A DNA stretch of 64,000 bases from Phragmites australis (lineage: Eukaryota > Streptophyta > Magnoliopsida > Poales > Poaceae): the NCBI RefSeq assembly GCF_958298935.1, contig NC_084940.1, positions 23,679,146-23,743,145 of the forward strand. The letters are read 5' to 3'. How positions within the stretch are numbered: position 1 is the first letter of the stretch; every line of letters begins with the position of its first letter. A program made the position numbers and the translations under genes. This document shows positions 10,901-22,000 of this stretch, one piece after another. Under the pieces are notes generated by a model. It was not told where the DNA came from and searched no databases. It saw only the letters and a program-made list of their open reading frames with translations.

Positions 10901-13900
10901 GAGCGGCCCAGCGGACCAGCTCGGACGGCGGCACGAGGGAGCGAAGGGGAGCAAAGAGGCCTGAGGGAGCAGCCCAGCCGGCGGCATGGCAGAGCAGATC
11001 AGAGCGACTCAACCAGCGACGCAGTGAAGCAGCTCGGCTGGCGAAGAGCAGAGCACGTGCGCGATTGACCGGATGAGACGTTCTCAATCGCACAGCAGGG
11101 TCACGGAAGACGACAATGATTATAGATTGAAGTCGATGGACTCGGAGCAACGGCTGGATTCAAACAGATCCGGAGGAGAGAGACGAATCTGGCGAATTAC
11201 TGTAGAGGAACAGCAGCCGAAAAGAATAATACGTGAAGTTGCAACACGCAAGGAGAAGAGGAACCCTAACCCTAAATTTTGGCTCTGATATCATGTTAGG
11301 AATAGTAACTTGTATTCATTAGAGACCCTTGACCAGTATATATACTCATGTACAAGTGACAATATGTAGTAAACCCCTTATATACTAGAGATATTACACA
11401 GAGAGATTTATATCTAACAATTCACATAGTAAATATGTTGCTTTCATAATTGTTTGATTACTAAATCGCACTTATGCAAATAAACCACTGCGTTAAGCCA
11501 TTCTTGATATTGGCCCATATGTCATACTTTCCCACACTTGTTGAGTATTCCATATACTCACACTTTCTCTCTCCCATCATCATGTTGCTGCTCAGAAAGC
11601 GAAGATTTCGATGAGTTCCCTGAAGATGGAACTAAGTTCTAGACATGCGGGTTTTTCAGTCGATTGCCTATGGAGCGTTGGGCGCCGCGCTATTCTACCG
11701 CTGATGTGTAATTTCCTTTTAGATCCTTAGGGTTGTTGATGTAATAACTTAACGTTGTAATAATTGATATTATTTCTATTACTCACTTATGATGTCACTA
11801 TATATATATATATATAGTTTACATTCGGTTTGGTCTTAAAACCGGGTGTAACAGAATTCCTCCCTATGTTAAAACTTTGGTACTTTTAGGCTAGATATTT
11901 ACTAGCAAAGATGCCATCTTACTCATCTGCATGGGACAATCCAAATAAAATTTCATCTCAAATATGCAAATTTCAGGCACATATTATTCTAGAATGAAAA
12001 TTTTGTTTGTCACTAAGACGTGATAGCATCTCATTTTTGGCATTCTAGGCCGACATGTCAATTCGATAACCCAGCGACAAAATTAACTTTCCCTTTGTTT
12101 AGTGTCAAAAACAAGATACCTGCAAGTTTATTATTGTGATCATGTAATGATCCATCAGAACATTAAACAGGCACTGCTCGTAACTTGAAACTAAGCACCT
12201 TACTCCAGCTCTAATAACAGTGAGCCTGCCATAAATGTGAAATATGCTAAACTTCCTTAACCTTCACAGCTCAAAAAATTCAGAACTATTACGGATCTTC
12301 TTATCGATTAAATTAGCTAAAAAAATGAGAAGATAGATTAGGGATAGGATTGAAGCAGCTATAGCCTAGAATTGTTCCATTAGATGAAAATACAGTGTTC
12401 TTCTTGACAATAAATTATGTTTAAGCTGCGACAACCAAGTGCCAATATGAACTTCAATACCTAATAAGATCTCAACCTTTATAATTTTTACAGATATGTG
12501 TCTCGACACTCAAACAAAAATAATAATAATAAAGACAATACAACTGAACTAACTCTGAACCTGAGCTTTATAAAACGTATGATTGACAGATTAAATTTTG
12601 AAAAGAGCTGCTCAAGTCTTTAAGTTGATTTCACAGAGTAGCTTACCCCGATGCTTCTGATAACCCATAGGCACACAGCCATCAATAAACCAACTCAAGC
12701 AGCTATAGCCTAGAATTGTTCCATTAGATGAAAATACAGTGTTCTTCTTGACAATAAATTATGTTTAAGCTGCGACAACCAAGTGCCAATATGAACTTCA
12801 ATACCTAATAAGATCTCAACCTTTATAATTTTTACAGATATGTGTCTCGACACTCAAACAAAAATAATAATAATAAAGACAATACAACTGAACTAACTCT
12901 GAACCTGAGCTTTATAAAACGTATGATTGACAGATTAAATTTTGAAAAGAGCTGCTCAAGTCTTTAAGTTGATTTCACAGAGTAGCTTACCCCGATGCTT
13001 CTGATAACCCATAGGCACACAGCCATCAATAAACCAACTCCACTTTTGTTAAATGCTAGTGATTCCTCAAAAATGATACCTGCATAGCCAATAGCAAATA
13101 CCAACACCATTGCAATGTCCTGCAAAAGGAAATACTTCAACTATGTTTGCAACAATCATCACTATTGTATGCATGACAAAAACGAAAAGGTAAACTATAT
13201 AGTTAAACTGATAAAAGAGGGAAAATGTTTGAACAAGATTCAAGGAATTATTCATTCTCAAAAATGATGCACGGAATTAGCTGACCTGATTAGCAGCAAC
13301 CCAGGAATGGTTTATTGCAGCTGCCCCAGCCAAAGCTGTTGCAAAGATAGTTAAAGCTTTCAGAAGATCATTTTTTGGCTTGTAGTTAGCTTCAAAGTAC
13401 TGTGAGCTAACTTCATCAACTGAGCATAAAGGATCACAATTCCCGGTCGTGTCCAATAGCTGAAATTTTTGTGAAACAGAAAGGCATTATTAACTGCATA
13501 GGACTTACTAGCAACCGCCACATGGTACACACATGAAAGCAAAATCACAAATACTGCACTCAAGAACTCATACGCAAGGACACAAAGACCAACAAGAAGT
13601 ATCTGATTGAAGAATGGCAATTAATTGGTACAGAAGAAGTTTTATGTCACTTACAATGAAATATCTGTGTCACTGAAACTAAATTGAAAATTTACTTGCA
13701 TATGCACCATGCACTGTAAGGTAGTTGCATTGTTTGATGAAAATGCATCACAAGTTTGACTGTTAAAAAATTTAGGAAGTTGTGCTTTTCCTCCCAATGA
13801 TCTTGTTCTGCAAATTCTATCCAAGAAGTTTGATGTGCACACCTTGTGTTGACCGTTCAGTGGAAAATGCAGATGAAATTCTAGTATATTTGCATATCCA

Positions 13901-16900
13901 TAAAACGATTTTTTCGCCTAAAAAACAAAAGGGATTTTCGTCCCTGGGACACTGATAAAGCGTGATTTGGTCTACACCGCACTGCACTCCTTGTTTTTGT
14001 CTCAGTCGCACCGCAAAAACATGGCTTGGTCCACAACACACCGCCCGGATTAAAATAATCTTTTCTAGCCTAAGAGCAGAAAGGGGGTGGTGAAATGACG
14101 CTTCTGCCCTTGGCCTCCCGCCTCACCTATTTCCCCTCTCTTGCCAGCATCTTCGGAGGGGAGAGGGGTGCTGAAGAGGGGCGAAGCCGGAGGGAGTGAG
14201 CCAAAGGGAGGGAGTGAGCCGAGGAAGGTGGTTGGCGGAGATAGGGCTTACCGGAAGCGCGAGAGGGCGTGGAAAGCCGGCCAGGGCGAAGGTATCTCTG
14301 GTGGCGGCTTGAGGTGCGAGCTGCGGGTGACGCGGTGGAGCTGCGGGCCGGGAGCCCGCACGGCGGCGGAAGGGCGCGCGGGCGCGGCCAAGATGATGCG
14401 CGCGCAGGCGGCAGAGGGTGTGGCGGCATGGGCCAGTGGCGCGACTAGTACGGCGGCGGCGCGACATGTGCGGCACGCTCGTCGGCAGCACGCACGCAAG
14501 TGGCAGCTGCACGCGGGAACGACGCATGCGAATGGCGGCCTGGCACTGTGGCAGGTTCAGCTCGCCAACTTCGCAGTGTCTATGCTGCTCGCGCCCAGGG
14601 AGATCCATGAGGACCAACTCTGCTCGCGCCTAGGGAGATCCATGAGGGCCAACTCCGCCACACGCGGACGGCGTATGGACGTGGGCAAGTGGTGGAGGAG
14701 CTCGTCGCGATGCTCCTCGGCTAACCGGAGCGAGTGAGCCAGAGCGAAAAGAAAGATAGGGGCAACAAAGTCTTTTCACTCACTCTCTCTCTCTCTCCTA
14801 AATGATTATTTTATACGATGCGGTGTCCTGCCGACCAAACCACAAAATTGTAGTGTCCATCAGGCAAAATCGACGAGTGAAGTGTCCCAGGGACCAAACC
14901 ACACTTTATCAGTGTCCCAGACACAAAAATCCCAAAACAAAAATCCTCCAACATGTCATAAACTTGATATACAAACTAGAGTTAGTGTTGGAATATCTAC
15001 TATCCAGGCCCAACCACCCTGCGGACTAGACCCATCATGACCGAATGGAAAGGATCTTCATGTATAGAAAGGATCTTTATGTACAGAAAGGATCTTTATG
15101 TATAGAAAGGGTAGCTATAGTTTCCTAGTTTAGAGAGATTGATATTTTCCTAGTTTCCTATTCAAATCTATGCCCTCCCCCATCCTGTGCGCAGCAGCCC
15201 CCCCCCCACCCCCTCTCCTGCGCGCAGCAGCACCGATCCACTTCACCATGGCCAACACCCAAGCTTCCGCTCTCTCCACCATAAACGTTCACATCCCCTT
15301 CTCACTCGAGCTTCACCCACTGAATTACTCCCACTAGCGTGAATTATTCCAAGTTCTCGTTGGCAAGTTTGGTGCCAAAAGACACATCGATGGCTTATCC
15401 CACAAGCCGGACACCAAGACAGGGGCAAGCGACGTCATCTCCACTTTGGAGTCAACGGACTACGCCGTCCTTTCTCTGCTCTACGCGTCCATCTCCGAGG
15501 AGATCCTCTCCATCATCATCGTGCCTGGCGCCTCTGCACACACCATCGTCGATGAGCGCCATATCCATGCAACAACAGGCACCCTGGTAACCTCTCCCAC
15601 CTCAGGTGCCTCCTCCCACTTGTCTGCCAACCCGGATAACCTCTCCCACCTCCTCCCACCCCCCAAAGCCAGAACACAAGTTGTTGTCGGTAACAGCTCT
15701 GTCCTTCCCGTCACAGCCTCTGGCCGTGCTAACTTTTCCGCAGCCAAACCTCTTACTCTCTCTAATGTTTTGGATTCCCCTAATCTCATTACCAACCTCA
15801 TTTCTATTCATAAATTCACTAATGACAATTTATGTTTTGTCGAGTTGACCCTTTTGGCCTCTCTGTAAAGGATCTCCGCACCAAGAACGTGATTCTCAGG
15901 TGCAATAGCTCTGACGATATGTACCCATTTTTTGCGCCACCTGTCCATCGTCATCACACCATGCAATACCACTTTGCACCAACTGGATCATCTCGGTAGG
16001 CAGCCCCTCTCCAACCTTTGCGCCAGCAACATCATTGCCACAAATAAAGAGACACCATCCCTCTGTCATGCATGTCAACTCAGACGACATGTTCTCCTCC
16101 CGTTTGCTGCTCGGACGACATGTAATCGACATTTCTATATCACTTTGATTTAGCAACCCCCTCCCCCCCCCCCCCCCCGGCCCCACACACACACACACCA
16201 AAAAAATCATTTGAAATCTATGGAAGGAATTTCAAGTGCCACAAACCTGTTGAAAATGTACTACCATGATACTTATTTGACTGTTGAGCTTGTGTATTTT
16301 GTGAGTAAAAACTTGCAGCTTGCACCCATACTATTATGGGCAACAATCCGATAAGAAACAGGGAAGATTTAGCACTGAAATTTGACAAGGTTGCACTGTT
16401 GCTAGATGCATCCGATACTAGATAAGGACCAAGCAAAGGTCATTGTGTTCCCTACAAATACAACAGCGACCGAGATTCATTGTTCAAGTGGACACTGTTT
16501 TCTTCATATGAACTTTTCTTCAATGAAAGGAACTAAATTTTATAACTCCAAGTCTTGTACTATCATTGCCGTTTCCCATTCCTCTGTAGCCTTGGAAGCA
16601 CAGAACATTGTGCAATAACGATTCTATAACGACTATTGGCAGAACTCTGATTGCAACAGGGGCGAACCCACGTTCAAGCTCAGGGTGCACAGGACACCGG
16701 GTAATTTTTCGTTTTATAGCGATCAATTATATGCACCACGTCTATATGACACCATCTAGCTCAACAAGTGGGTCACCCGGACCTCTAGCCTAATAAGTTA
16801 GACCCACATCATTTTTGTTCTGGTCGGATTGCAACGTTTTTAAATCATCAAAGCACCATTTGTTTGAGACAAATTTCGCGCATGAACCATCACTAGTAAA

Positions 16901-17383
16901 TGCCACCTAATACAAAGCCAAGGCAGCAGTTGCAAAGTTGTCTCCTCGCAGGTAATGCCATGGAAACGCCTCAGTCAAGCTACTCGAATCCAAAGTATGG
17001 AATCGCTTCCTAGAAAAAGTAGAAGCTGAGATTCGGTCTTCTTTCTCGCAATGCAGCAGCTAAGCATAGCATTCCGGCTAGGTCACTCGTGAAGGAACGA
17101 TCAGAGCGGGGAGGAGGCAAAGAAGATGGTGTACCTCGTATTCTGTAGGCTCCTCGGGCGGCACCGGCGGCGGAGGCGGGGAAGACGAGGACGAGGCGCA
17201 GCAGAAGCGGAGGCCGCGGCGCCACCGCTGGGCGGTCGGGAGCGGGAGCGGGAGCGGGAGCGGGCCCGAGACGACGGCCGGCTGGCGGTGGCGGCGGCCT
17301 CTTACAAGGGCTGCGGGGGAAGAGGAGAGGGAAGGGGAGGCTGCCGCCCGGGCGCCGGCGAGCAAGCAGCAGGAGAGCGCCAT
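7947..17383 (-). CDS. NHD1: Chloroplast Na+/H+ antiporter, NhaD type (exons 1-4 only)
   Basis: Exons on the minus strand: 17383-17135, 13459-13286, 13119-12991 and 8123-7947 (83, 58, 43 and 59 codons, all phase 0, all with GT..AG borders). Exon 1 starts MALSCC and is rich in Ser, Ala, Arg and Pro, a chloroplast transit peptide. Exon 2 carries [19 protein letters not shown], a wording I know from plant NHD1 proteins. Exon 3 holds [19 protein letters not shown] and exon 4 holds [19 protein letters not shown], the first membrane helices of the ion-transporter domain. In plants NHD1 exports Na+ from the plastid stroma in exchange for H+. The later exons (second half of the transporter) are not in the window and should lie left of position 1. 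No stop or frameshift was seen in the four exons. Introns 1, 3 and 4 are swollen by transposons. Confidence 0.88.
8124..8459. other. Intron 3 segment beyond the truncated copia
   Basis: No coding sequence is recognised. Positions 8225-8275 are a CT-rich run (CTCTCTGATCTCTCTC), and 8285-8310 contain GACCCCACCTGTCAGC, a phrase frequent in grass leader and LTR sequences. Copia similarity stops near 8460, so this may be the sequence that replaced the 3' end of that element. Confidence 0.35.
8460..10690 (-). pseudogene. Copia pol remnant: GAG-pre-integrase, integrase, reverse transcriptase
   Basis: From high to low coordinates: WHHRLCH...CPSCKLGK zinc region (10296-10480); integrase start [10 protein letters not shown] and [12 protein letters not shown] (10014-10265); integrase C-terminal half [18 protein letters not shown] (9633-9914); a proline-rich linker (9240-9620); reverse transcriptase with [30 protein letters not shown] and the active-site [11 protein letters not shown] (8509-8940). 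Several frameshifts and stops separate the pieces, and the second integrase Asp region is mutated (RANSVGKF where a DNSGEF-like motif is expected). It is not functional. Confidence 0.85.
11281..11293 (-). other. Primer-binding site of the reverse copia
   Basis: Minus strand TGATATCAGAGCC, directly adjoining the LTR end, is a variant of the initiator tRNA-Met site. Confidence 0.8.
11294..11419 (-). repeat. Short (126-bp) 5' LTR of the reverse copia
   Basis: It is bounded by the inverted hexamers TGTTAG and CTAACA. Only this copy is present in the window. Confidence 0.75.
11420..11853 (+). repeat. 3' tail of a large gypsy-type LTR
   Basis: The same order of blocks occurs at 33840-34303: 'cccacacttg.tgag', 'tgctgctcag', 'ttctagac', 'tcggttgcct', and the end 'attcggttt.ggtcttaaaaccgggtgtaaca'. 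It contains a short TA repeat at about 11800-11816. It is cut at 11420, where the reverse copia LTR ends. Confidence 0.65.
11854..12352. other. Intron 3 sequence without a recognised feature
   Basis: AT-rich; no exon, terminal repeat or gene similarity was seen. Confidence 0.4.
12353..13040. repeat. Exact 344-bp tandem duplication across the exon 3/intron 3 border
   Basis: Unit 1 is 12353-12696 and unit 2 is 12697-13040. I found no difference between them when comparing by eye. Unit 2 contains the last 50 bases of antiporter exon 3 with its splice donor (12991-13040). Unit 1 therefore carries a headless copy of that exon end and a second identical donor at 12646. Confidence 0.95.
13922..14942. 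mobile_element. Non-autonomous Mutator-like element (MULE), 1003 bp
   Basis: The element spans 13931-14933, with a perfect 9-bp target-site duplication AAAACAAAA on both sides (13922-13930 and 14934-14942). The ends are inverted repeats: GGGATTTTCGTCCCTGGGACACTG at the left and its imperfect complement at the right. Looser similarity continues for about 140 bp inward. A 9-bp TSD with long imperfect inverted repeats is diagnostic of Mutator-like elements. No transposase is encoded. It lies in intron 1 of the antiporter gene. Confidence 0.9.
14141..14737 (+). CDS. Hypothetical 198-codon ORF inside the MULE
   Basis: A GC-rich (Ala/Arg/Gly-rich) open frame that starts [18 protein letters not shown] and ends [12 protein letters not shown] recognise no domain. 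The opposite strand is also largely open, as expected of GC-rich sequence, so coding is doubtful. An internal duplication of about 37 bp (GCTCGCGCC.AGGGAGATCCATGAGG) lies at 14587-14655. Grass MULEs often capture GC-rich 5' gene pieces (Pack-MULEs), which would fit, but the donor gene cannot be named from the sequence alone. Confidence 0.3.
   Translation: MPASSEGRGVLKRGEAGGSEPKGGSEPRKVVGGDRAYRKRERAWKAGQGEGISGGGLRCELRVTRWSCGPGARTAAEGRAGAAKMMRAQAAEGVAAWASGATSTAAARHVRHARRQHARKWQLHAGTTHANGGLALWQVQLANFAVSMLLAPREIHEDQLCSRLGRSMRANSATRGRRMDVGKWWRSSSRCSSANRSE
14986..16130 (+). pseudogene. Copia gag-protease-preintegrase remnant in antiporter intron 1
   Basis: It reads from an ATG at 15248 ([18 protein letters not shown]). 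Gag-like pieces follow ([35 protein letters not shown]), then the protease-side block [19 protein letters not shown]...[38 protein letters not shown], and a zinc-region piece [14 protein letters not shown]...[14 protein letters not shown]. This is the familiar order of a plant copia element with large internal deletions and several frameshifts. The stretch 14986-15247, beginning TGTTGGAATATC and holding three copies of a 20-bp GTATAGAAAGGATCTTTAT-like repeat, may be its LTR and leader, but no second LTR or primer site was found. Confidence 0.75.
16131..17134. other. Rest of antiporter intron 1 next to exon 1
   Basis: No exon is recognised. A poly-C run followed by CA repeats lies at about 16158-16198. 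The remainder is AT-rich with no paired terminal repeat that I could find. Confidence 0.4.
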
Positions 17384-18058
17384 TGCCTTCTCAGTCGAAT
17401 GGATGAGGAGCGTCCCCGTCCCCGCAGTCACTCGGCCAGTCAAATCTACTTTGAGGAATATTTTTTATAGATACCGAATAGAGTGAGTTTTTTTTTTTTT
17501 TTTTTTTGCAGGACGAGGTCATGCACCTTATTTAATCGTGATTCTTAGTAAAATGACTAATTAAAATTGCTGTATTACTAATTATTATGTAGTACTGTGA
17601 GATTATGGTTAATAAACATTAATGTGTTCATTAGTACACAGTTAGTACATCTATTAGAGTACGATTAGTGATAATTAGAATGTTTTGCTGTTGGAGCATG
17701 GGTTGCTAAATCAAAGTGGGCAAGATGGATGGTCATCCCTAATAGTGGGCCCGTCTGTCGACCTCCAGCAAGATTAGACCATCCTCAATCATATTTTCTT
17801 CATTTCGTCCCTTCCTGATTCTCCTTCGGTTCTTGTTTCCTTTATTTTCTCTCATCTTCAATAGCTTCTTTTCGAAGTGATTTATGAAATGAAAGAAGAG
17901 ATAATCTCGTTTTATAGAGAATAACCTTAAGAATCCTTTCAAGATGAAACCTATAAAAGAAAATAATGTTGAAACACTGCAAAAAACGAAAATCGTGACA
18001 TGAGTCTTACAGCGTAGGTGATCAGATTCCAACCCGCAGGCAACGCAAGGTTTCTTAC
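17384..18058. other. Upstream region of the antiporter gene
   Basis: This holds the 5' leader and presumed promoter of the minus-strand antiporter gene. A run of 20 T residues lies at 17488-17507. The stretch 17700-18000 is AT-rich with inverted-repeat-like blocks (TTCTTTTCGAAG), perhaps an old MITE. No clear TATA box or start site could be fixed. Confidence 0.35.
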
Positions 18059-18425
18059 TCATTTGGCCTTGGTTTCCTTGACGTATCTCCGGACCCAGTC
18101 TGCTCCAAACCCGCAGCGTTTGGTCACAGCGGCTCGGCCACACGAAACGCGAGCCAACACAAGTAGAGCACGCTCCGAGCCAGGGATAGAGTAGAAGATA
18201 AGCAGCGCCGACTTGAGCATCTGCATGATCGCCATGGCCGTAATCGCCGTGCTTTGCGAGACGTAGCACTGAAACCACCATGCACACTGCCGGGCCAAAC
18301 AAATACAGGATTGCAACAGCAGCCACAGGTAAAACCAGAAGCGATATCGCTGCCACCTGAAGACGCACAATGCAATGCTGAATGAAGGCGACACCTTGTT
18401 GTCCACCTGAGACCCAACGGCTCAC
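18059..18425 (-). pseudogene. Fragment of a grass membrane/ARM-like protein family
   Basis: Minus strand. A first frame gives a hydrophobic segment LLVLPVAAVAILYLFGPAVCMVVSVLRLAKH. After a one-base shift near 18213 a second frame gives LKSALLIFYSIPGSERALL and GADWVRRYVKETKAK. This pairing of a membrane segment with an 'NLKPAL..FY' block and a 'YL.ETRAKC' block reminds me of an uncharacterised grass family (often annotated as ARM-repeat-like), but that is recall without a search. The sequence ends at a stop right before GTAAGA, a good splice donor, so it looks like a decayed first exon. Confidence 0.45.
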
Positions 18426-19090
18426 AGTAGGTAAAATCAGTAGTGCTGCTACAGTATCCGACTGTAGATTACTGTGTCCTCACAAATTACTGTTCTCCCA
18501 CTGCTCCTGCGCACAATAACAGTTGCGCGTCTCTGCTGCCCCAATCCTCCTGCTCCGTGAACCAGATAGACATAGCAGCTTCTGTGAGGCCTCCTGGGAG
18601 AAGACGATCGGCTTCACCACGTTCTGCAGTTGAAGCCTCTATTGGTCTGTCAGAATGAGAACACAACCCACAGCACGCATACATTCCCAGAATCCCAGTT
18701 ACCATAAACCAAGGAAAACACACCCAGGTACCTAACAACGGAGCTGCCTAAGCCACCCAGCCCATCAACAGGAATCGTCAACTAGAAGAACAGCAACAGC
18801 AAGTCAGCAATCATGAAAAAGTGAGAAAACCCACAAGAGAAGCAGCAGCAATCCACAAAGGGTACTGTATCATTCACTGGCTTTCATCAAACTAGTAATT
18901 GATAAATACAAGTGGCTTTGTGAATGTAACTGAACCACATTTCAGCACCATTTTGCCAAAACAGTGAACTGCATTGCGTCATGTTATTTCTTGTTTCAGT
19001 AGCTGAGGTTGGATGTTGGTGAAGATAATGGCAATATGGAAAAGGTGTACACTTCATAATGGGACCAGCCTTGATTCTGGAAAAAGGAAA
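18426..19090. other. Spacer holding the 3' untranslated region of the aspartyl-tRNA synthetase gene
   Basis: The part adjoining 19090 must contain the 3' UTR of the minus-strand synthetase gene. No other gene is recognised. The open minus frame at 18487-18738 has no family signature. Confidence 0.4.
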
Positions 19091-22000
19091 TTATGGGACA
19101 AGCCTCTGTGGGTCACGAGGGAAGAGTGATGTCTTCCTGATGTTGTTTAGGGCGCAGAACAGCATCACGACTCTCTCCAGGCCCACACCAAAACCACCAT
19201 GGGGAGGTGCACCATAGCTACAGCCAGAGCATGCATTGAAATAAGTACCGAATGAAGAAACAGAGAGAAATTAAGTGATGCAATTATAGAAGACAGTGGA
19301 CAAGGAATAAGAACAAACATACCTGAATGATTCGATGTACGCCGAAATGGTACTCACATCAATTCCACACTCAGTTGCACGTTTGGCCAACAGCTCAGGT
19401 GTATGTATCCTTTGTGCTCCAGAAATTATTTCCTCACCTATGACGTCAGCAAAAGTCGTTCAGCTCATTATTTGGATGTTCACAGAGTTATTTTGGGGCT
19501 TTAAAAGGAACTCATTTACTTTAGTTACTAGAAACCTCATGAAAGCATGTTTCATGACGAATCTATTAGTATTAATAGGCAACTCTAGGTATATTTAGTT
19601 ATTTACCATACTAATAGTCTACGTTTGAAAAGTTCAACTGCACATGCTCCCAATCAATAACAAATTTAAATACTGACTACATGTTTTCGCCAGAATCAGA
19701 TAACAATATCCTTTTTTTTTCTTTGCCAGGCTAAGCAATAAAAGCATTGGACTTCATGCACAGTAAATCATTACTTGCACAGCTCTAAATAACAAACAGT
19801 ATGGTTAAACAGACGAGACATAAATCCTTTCCTGCTTGGAATATGTGCACAGTTGTAAGACATCTATATCTTCGTCACCAATGATCTATTCATATACATG
19901 CATATCTAATGATGTGTATGGATGATCCCAATCCTGGATTTCAGACTCCAAATTGCAAGCATATACTTCGGGCATAAAAGGGTGAGTAACTGATGAACGT
20001 TGGAAACAACTTAACTTTTCACTTGTTCAGAAAGAACAAAATTCAGACGCAATTTGCAGAAAGTAATAAAGATGCATAAATAGAATAAGCAGATGTAAAT
20101 TGGTGATCAGACTTTTTCGCATTCCAATGTTATAAAATAGCCAAGATACCTAATTTTGCTAGTGCAAATGGAAATCAGAAATCATACACCTTCTGTACCA
20201 TCTGAACTCTACAGCATGGCCTAAACTATACAGAAGAAAAAGGTTTGCCTAGACTAATATATTCATAAATAATGTAGTGTAAGTAATAACTTGCACAATT
20301 TTAATGCTTACCTCGAATGAAGACATCAAAAGAATTGCTGTATGCTGCGTTGTCATAACAAGGCATGGTGTAGAACGGGCGTACAGCCAAAGGATATCGA
20401 TAGAGAATGAAGAAATCTGTGTCATACCTACAAGTAACACAGAAAGTGCTATCAAATTTATAAAGTTATGAAATATAATAGGGCTGTAGAGTCTACATAC
20501 TTTTCTCTGACAAGCCGACCAAGTTTTTTCTCAGCTTCAGTGTTGAGGTCACCCATAGGCTCGATTTCTGTTCCAGCTTCCTGCCAATTGGGTAAATCAT
20601 AAAAATATATATCTGTTTACAGTAGTAACTCGCAACTGAATTATTTCATGGCCACCTATACGCTACACCAAATGTGGTGTATTCTCTTCCTCCAGAAATG
20701 AATGGCAAAGCTCCTGCCATTATTTTTTAATTAAAAAAAAAGTGTGCAACAAGCACAGATTCCTATGCAAGAAAGCTTTGATTCCAATTTACCAGTATCT
20801 AGAGACTAAAATTAAATGTGATAGCTTGATCTAATGTAGTTGCTCAAACAATCATGCACCAACACATTTATCTACTTTTAATTGTCAAACACATATAGGG
20901 GTTGTTTGGATCTTCAGTTTTCAGCAAAACAAGAGTTACTAGACTTGATCTCCAAATACCAATGAATACAACTTGTTTGCAAAATATTAAGTTAGTACAA
21001 GAAAAAGGAGTTTCTCTGAACTCAAATAATGATTTTTTCCGCAAACGAATCTTCTTCTTTTTTACATAAACCGAAACTTGTTCCAACATCCAACATTAAA
21101 CATGGTCCTAACTGACCAGCAGAAAATAATCTCTTTACTCAAAACTCCAGTGAAGCATGTTTTAACAAGATCTATCCAGACCATCACCATTCAAAAAACA
21201 AGCTTGACTTCACGTATTGGTATAGTTTCTGAACCAAACAGGATTCTTCACTAAAAAAATTCTGAACCAAACAGGATTCTTCAGTGCATCAGACTTTCAC
21301 TTGGACCGGTTCATGAAGAAAAATTTGTCAATAGATCTATCTACAGAGCTTTCAGGTCAACCAAGAAACCACGCAACTGATGGCGTAAAGGACGGCTACC
21401 ATTTCCAAGACCAGAAAAACGATAATTTGTTGTTTAACCGAAAAAATTGTAAATAACAACAATCATTATGCTGTAAATAACAGTTGGTAAATTACATTGT
21501 TTAATGAATTGTTGATCCCCACCCCTAGTTGCAAAATATCGCAAATATCAAATGCACAAGAAAGAATATGGGATTCTTAGCAACATCCAGACCAGGCAAA
21601 CTTGTGTGACTAGTGCAAACAGTGGATTCCTCATTGAAGCCCAGCATGTTAGTTAATCATACATGGTTCTCAAATAGAATGGTTCAATCAAAGCCCAAGC
21701 TGACATACATAGGAGCGATAAACAAAAGTCTGTAATTTCACTCACGACGTGAGAGCAATACATAAAAGCATATTAAACAAGAGTGAATATCACAATGGTG
21801 ATGAAACAGTTGCGAGTCTGTACCTTCAACATTTGAATTCCTTCCTCGTAAGTGAGCTTCAAGGTTTTGTCTAGATACTGTTGATTAATTAGCACGATTT
21901 GAGTTAGTGGCTTAAGCTAGATGACCCAGCTGATAACATAATGTGAACCAGGTAAAAGAAAAACATAATGAGAACCATAAAACAAGCAAGAATGCTTTAC

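Larger units (their letters stand above)
8460..11419 (-). mobile_element. Truncated, decayed copia element in intron 3 of the antiporter gene
   Basis: Read on the minus strand it has a 5' LTR of 126 bp (11419-11294, ends TGTTAG/CTAACA), a primer-binding site directly after it, then pieces of GAG-pre-integrase, integrase and reverse transcriptase. Similarity ends within RNase H-proximal sequence (LSQEKYI...LTDER) near 8460. No 3' LTR is seen, so the 3' end is lost. It lies between exons 3 and 4 of the antiporter gene in the same orientation as that gene. Confidence 0.85.

Noticed and set aside
12353..12696. A possible extra exon in the duplicated unit of the antiporter gene
   Set aside because: The unit contains only the last 50 bases of exon 3 with a donor and no acceptor, so it cannot be a complete exon.
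14123..14617. Minus-strand ORF of 164 codons inside the MULE
   Set aside because: Proline/arginine-rich translation without any motif; GC-rich DNA is open in several frames, so this is not evidence of a gene.
16158..16198. Poly-C/CA tract as a regulatory element
   Set aside because: A simple-sequence run inside an intron; nothing suggests function.
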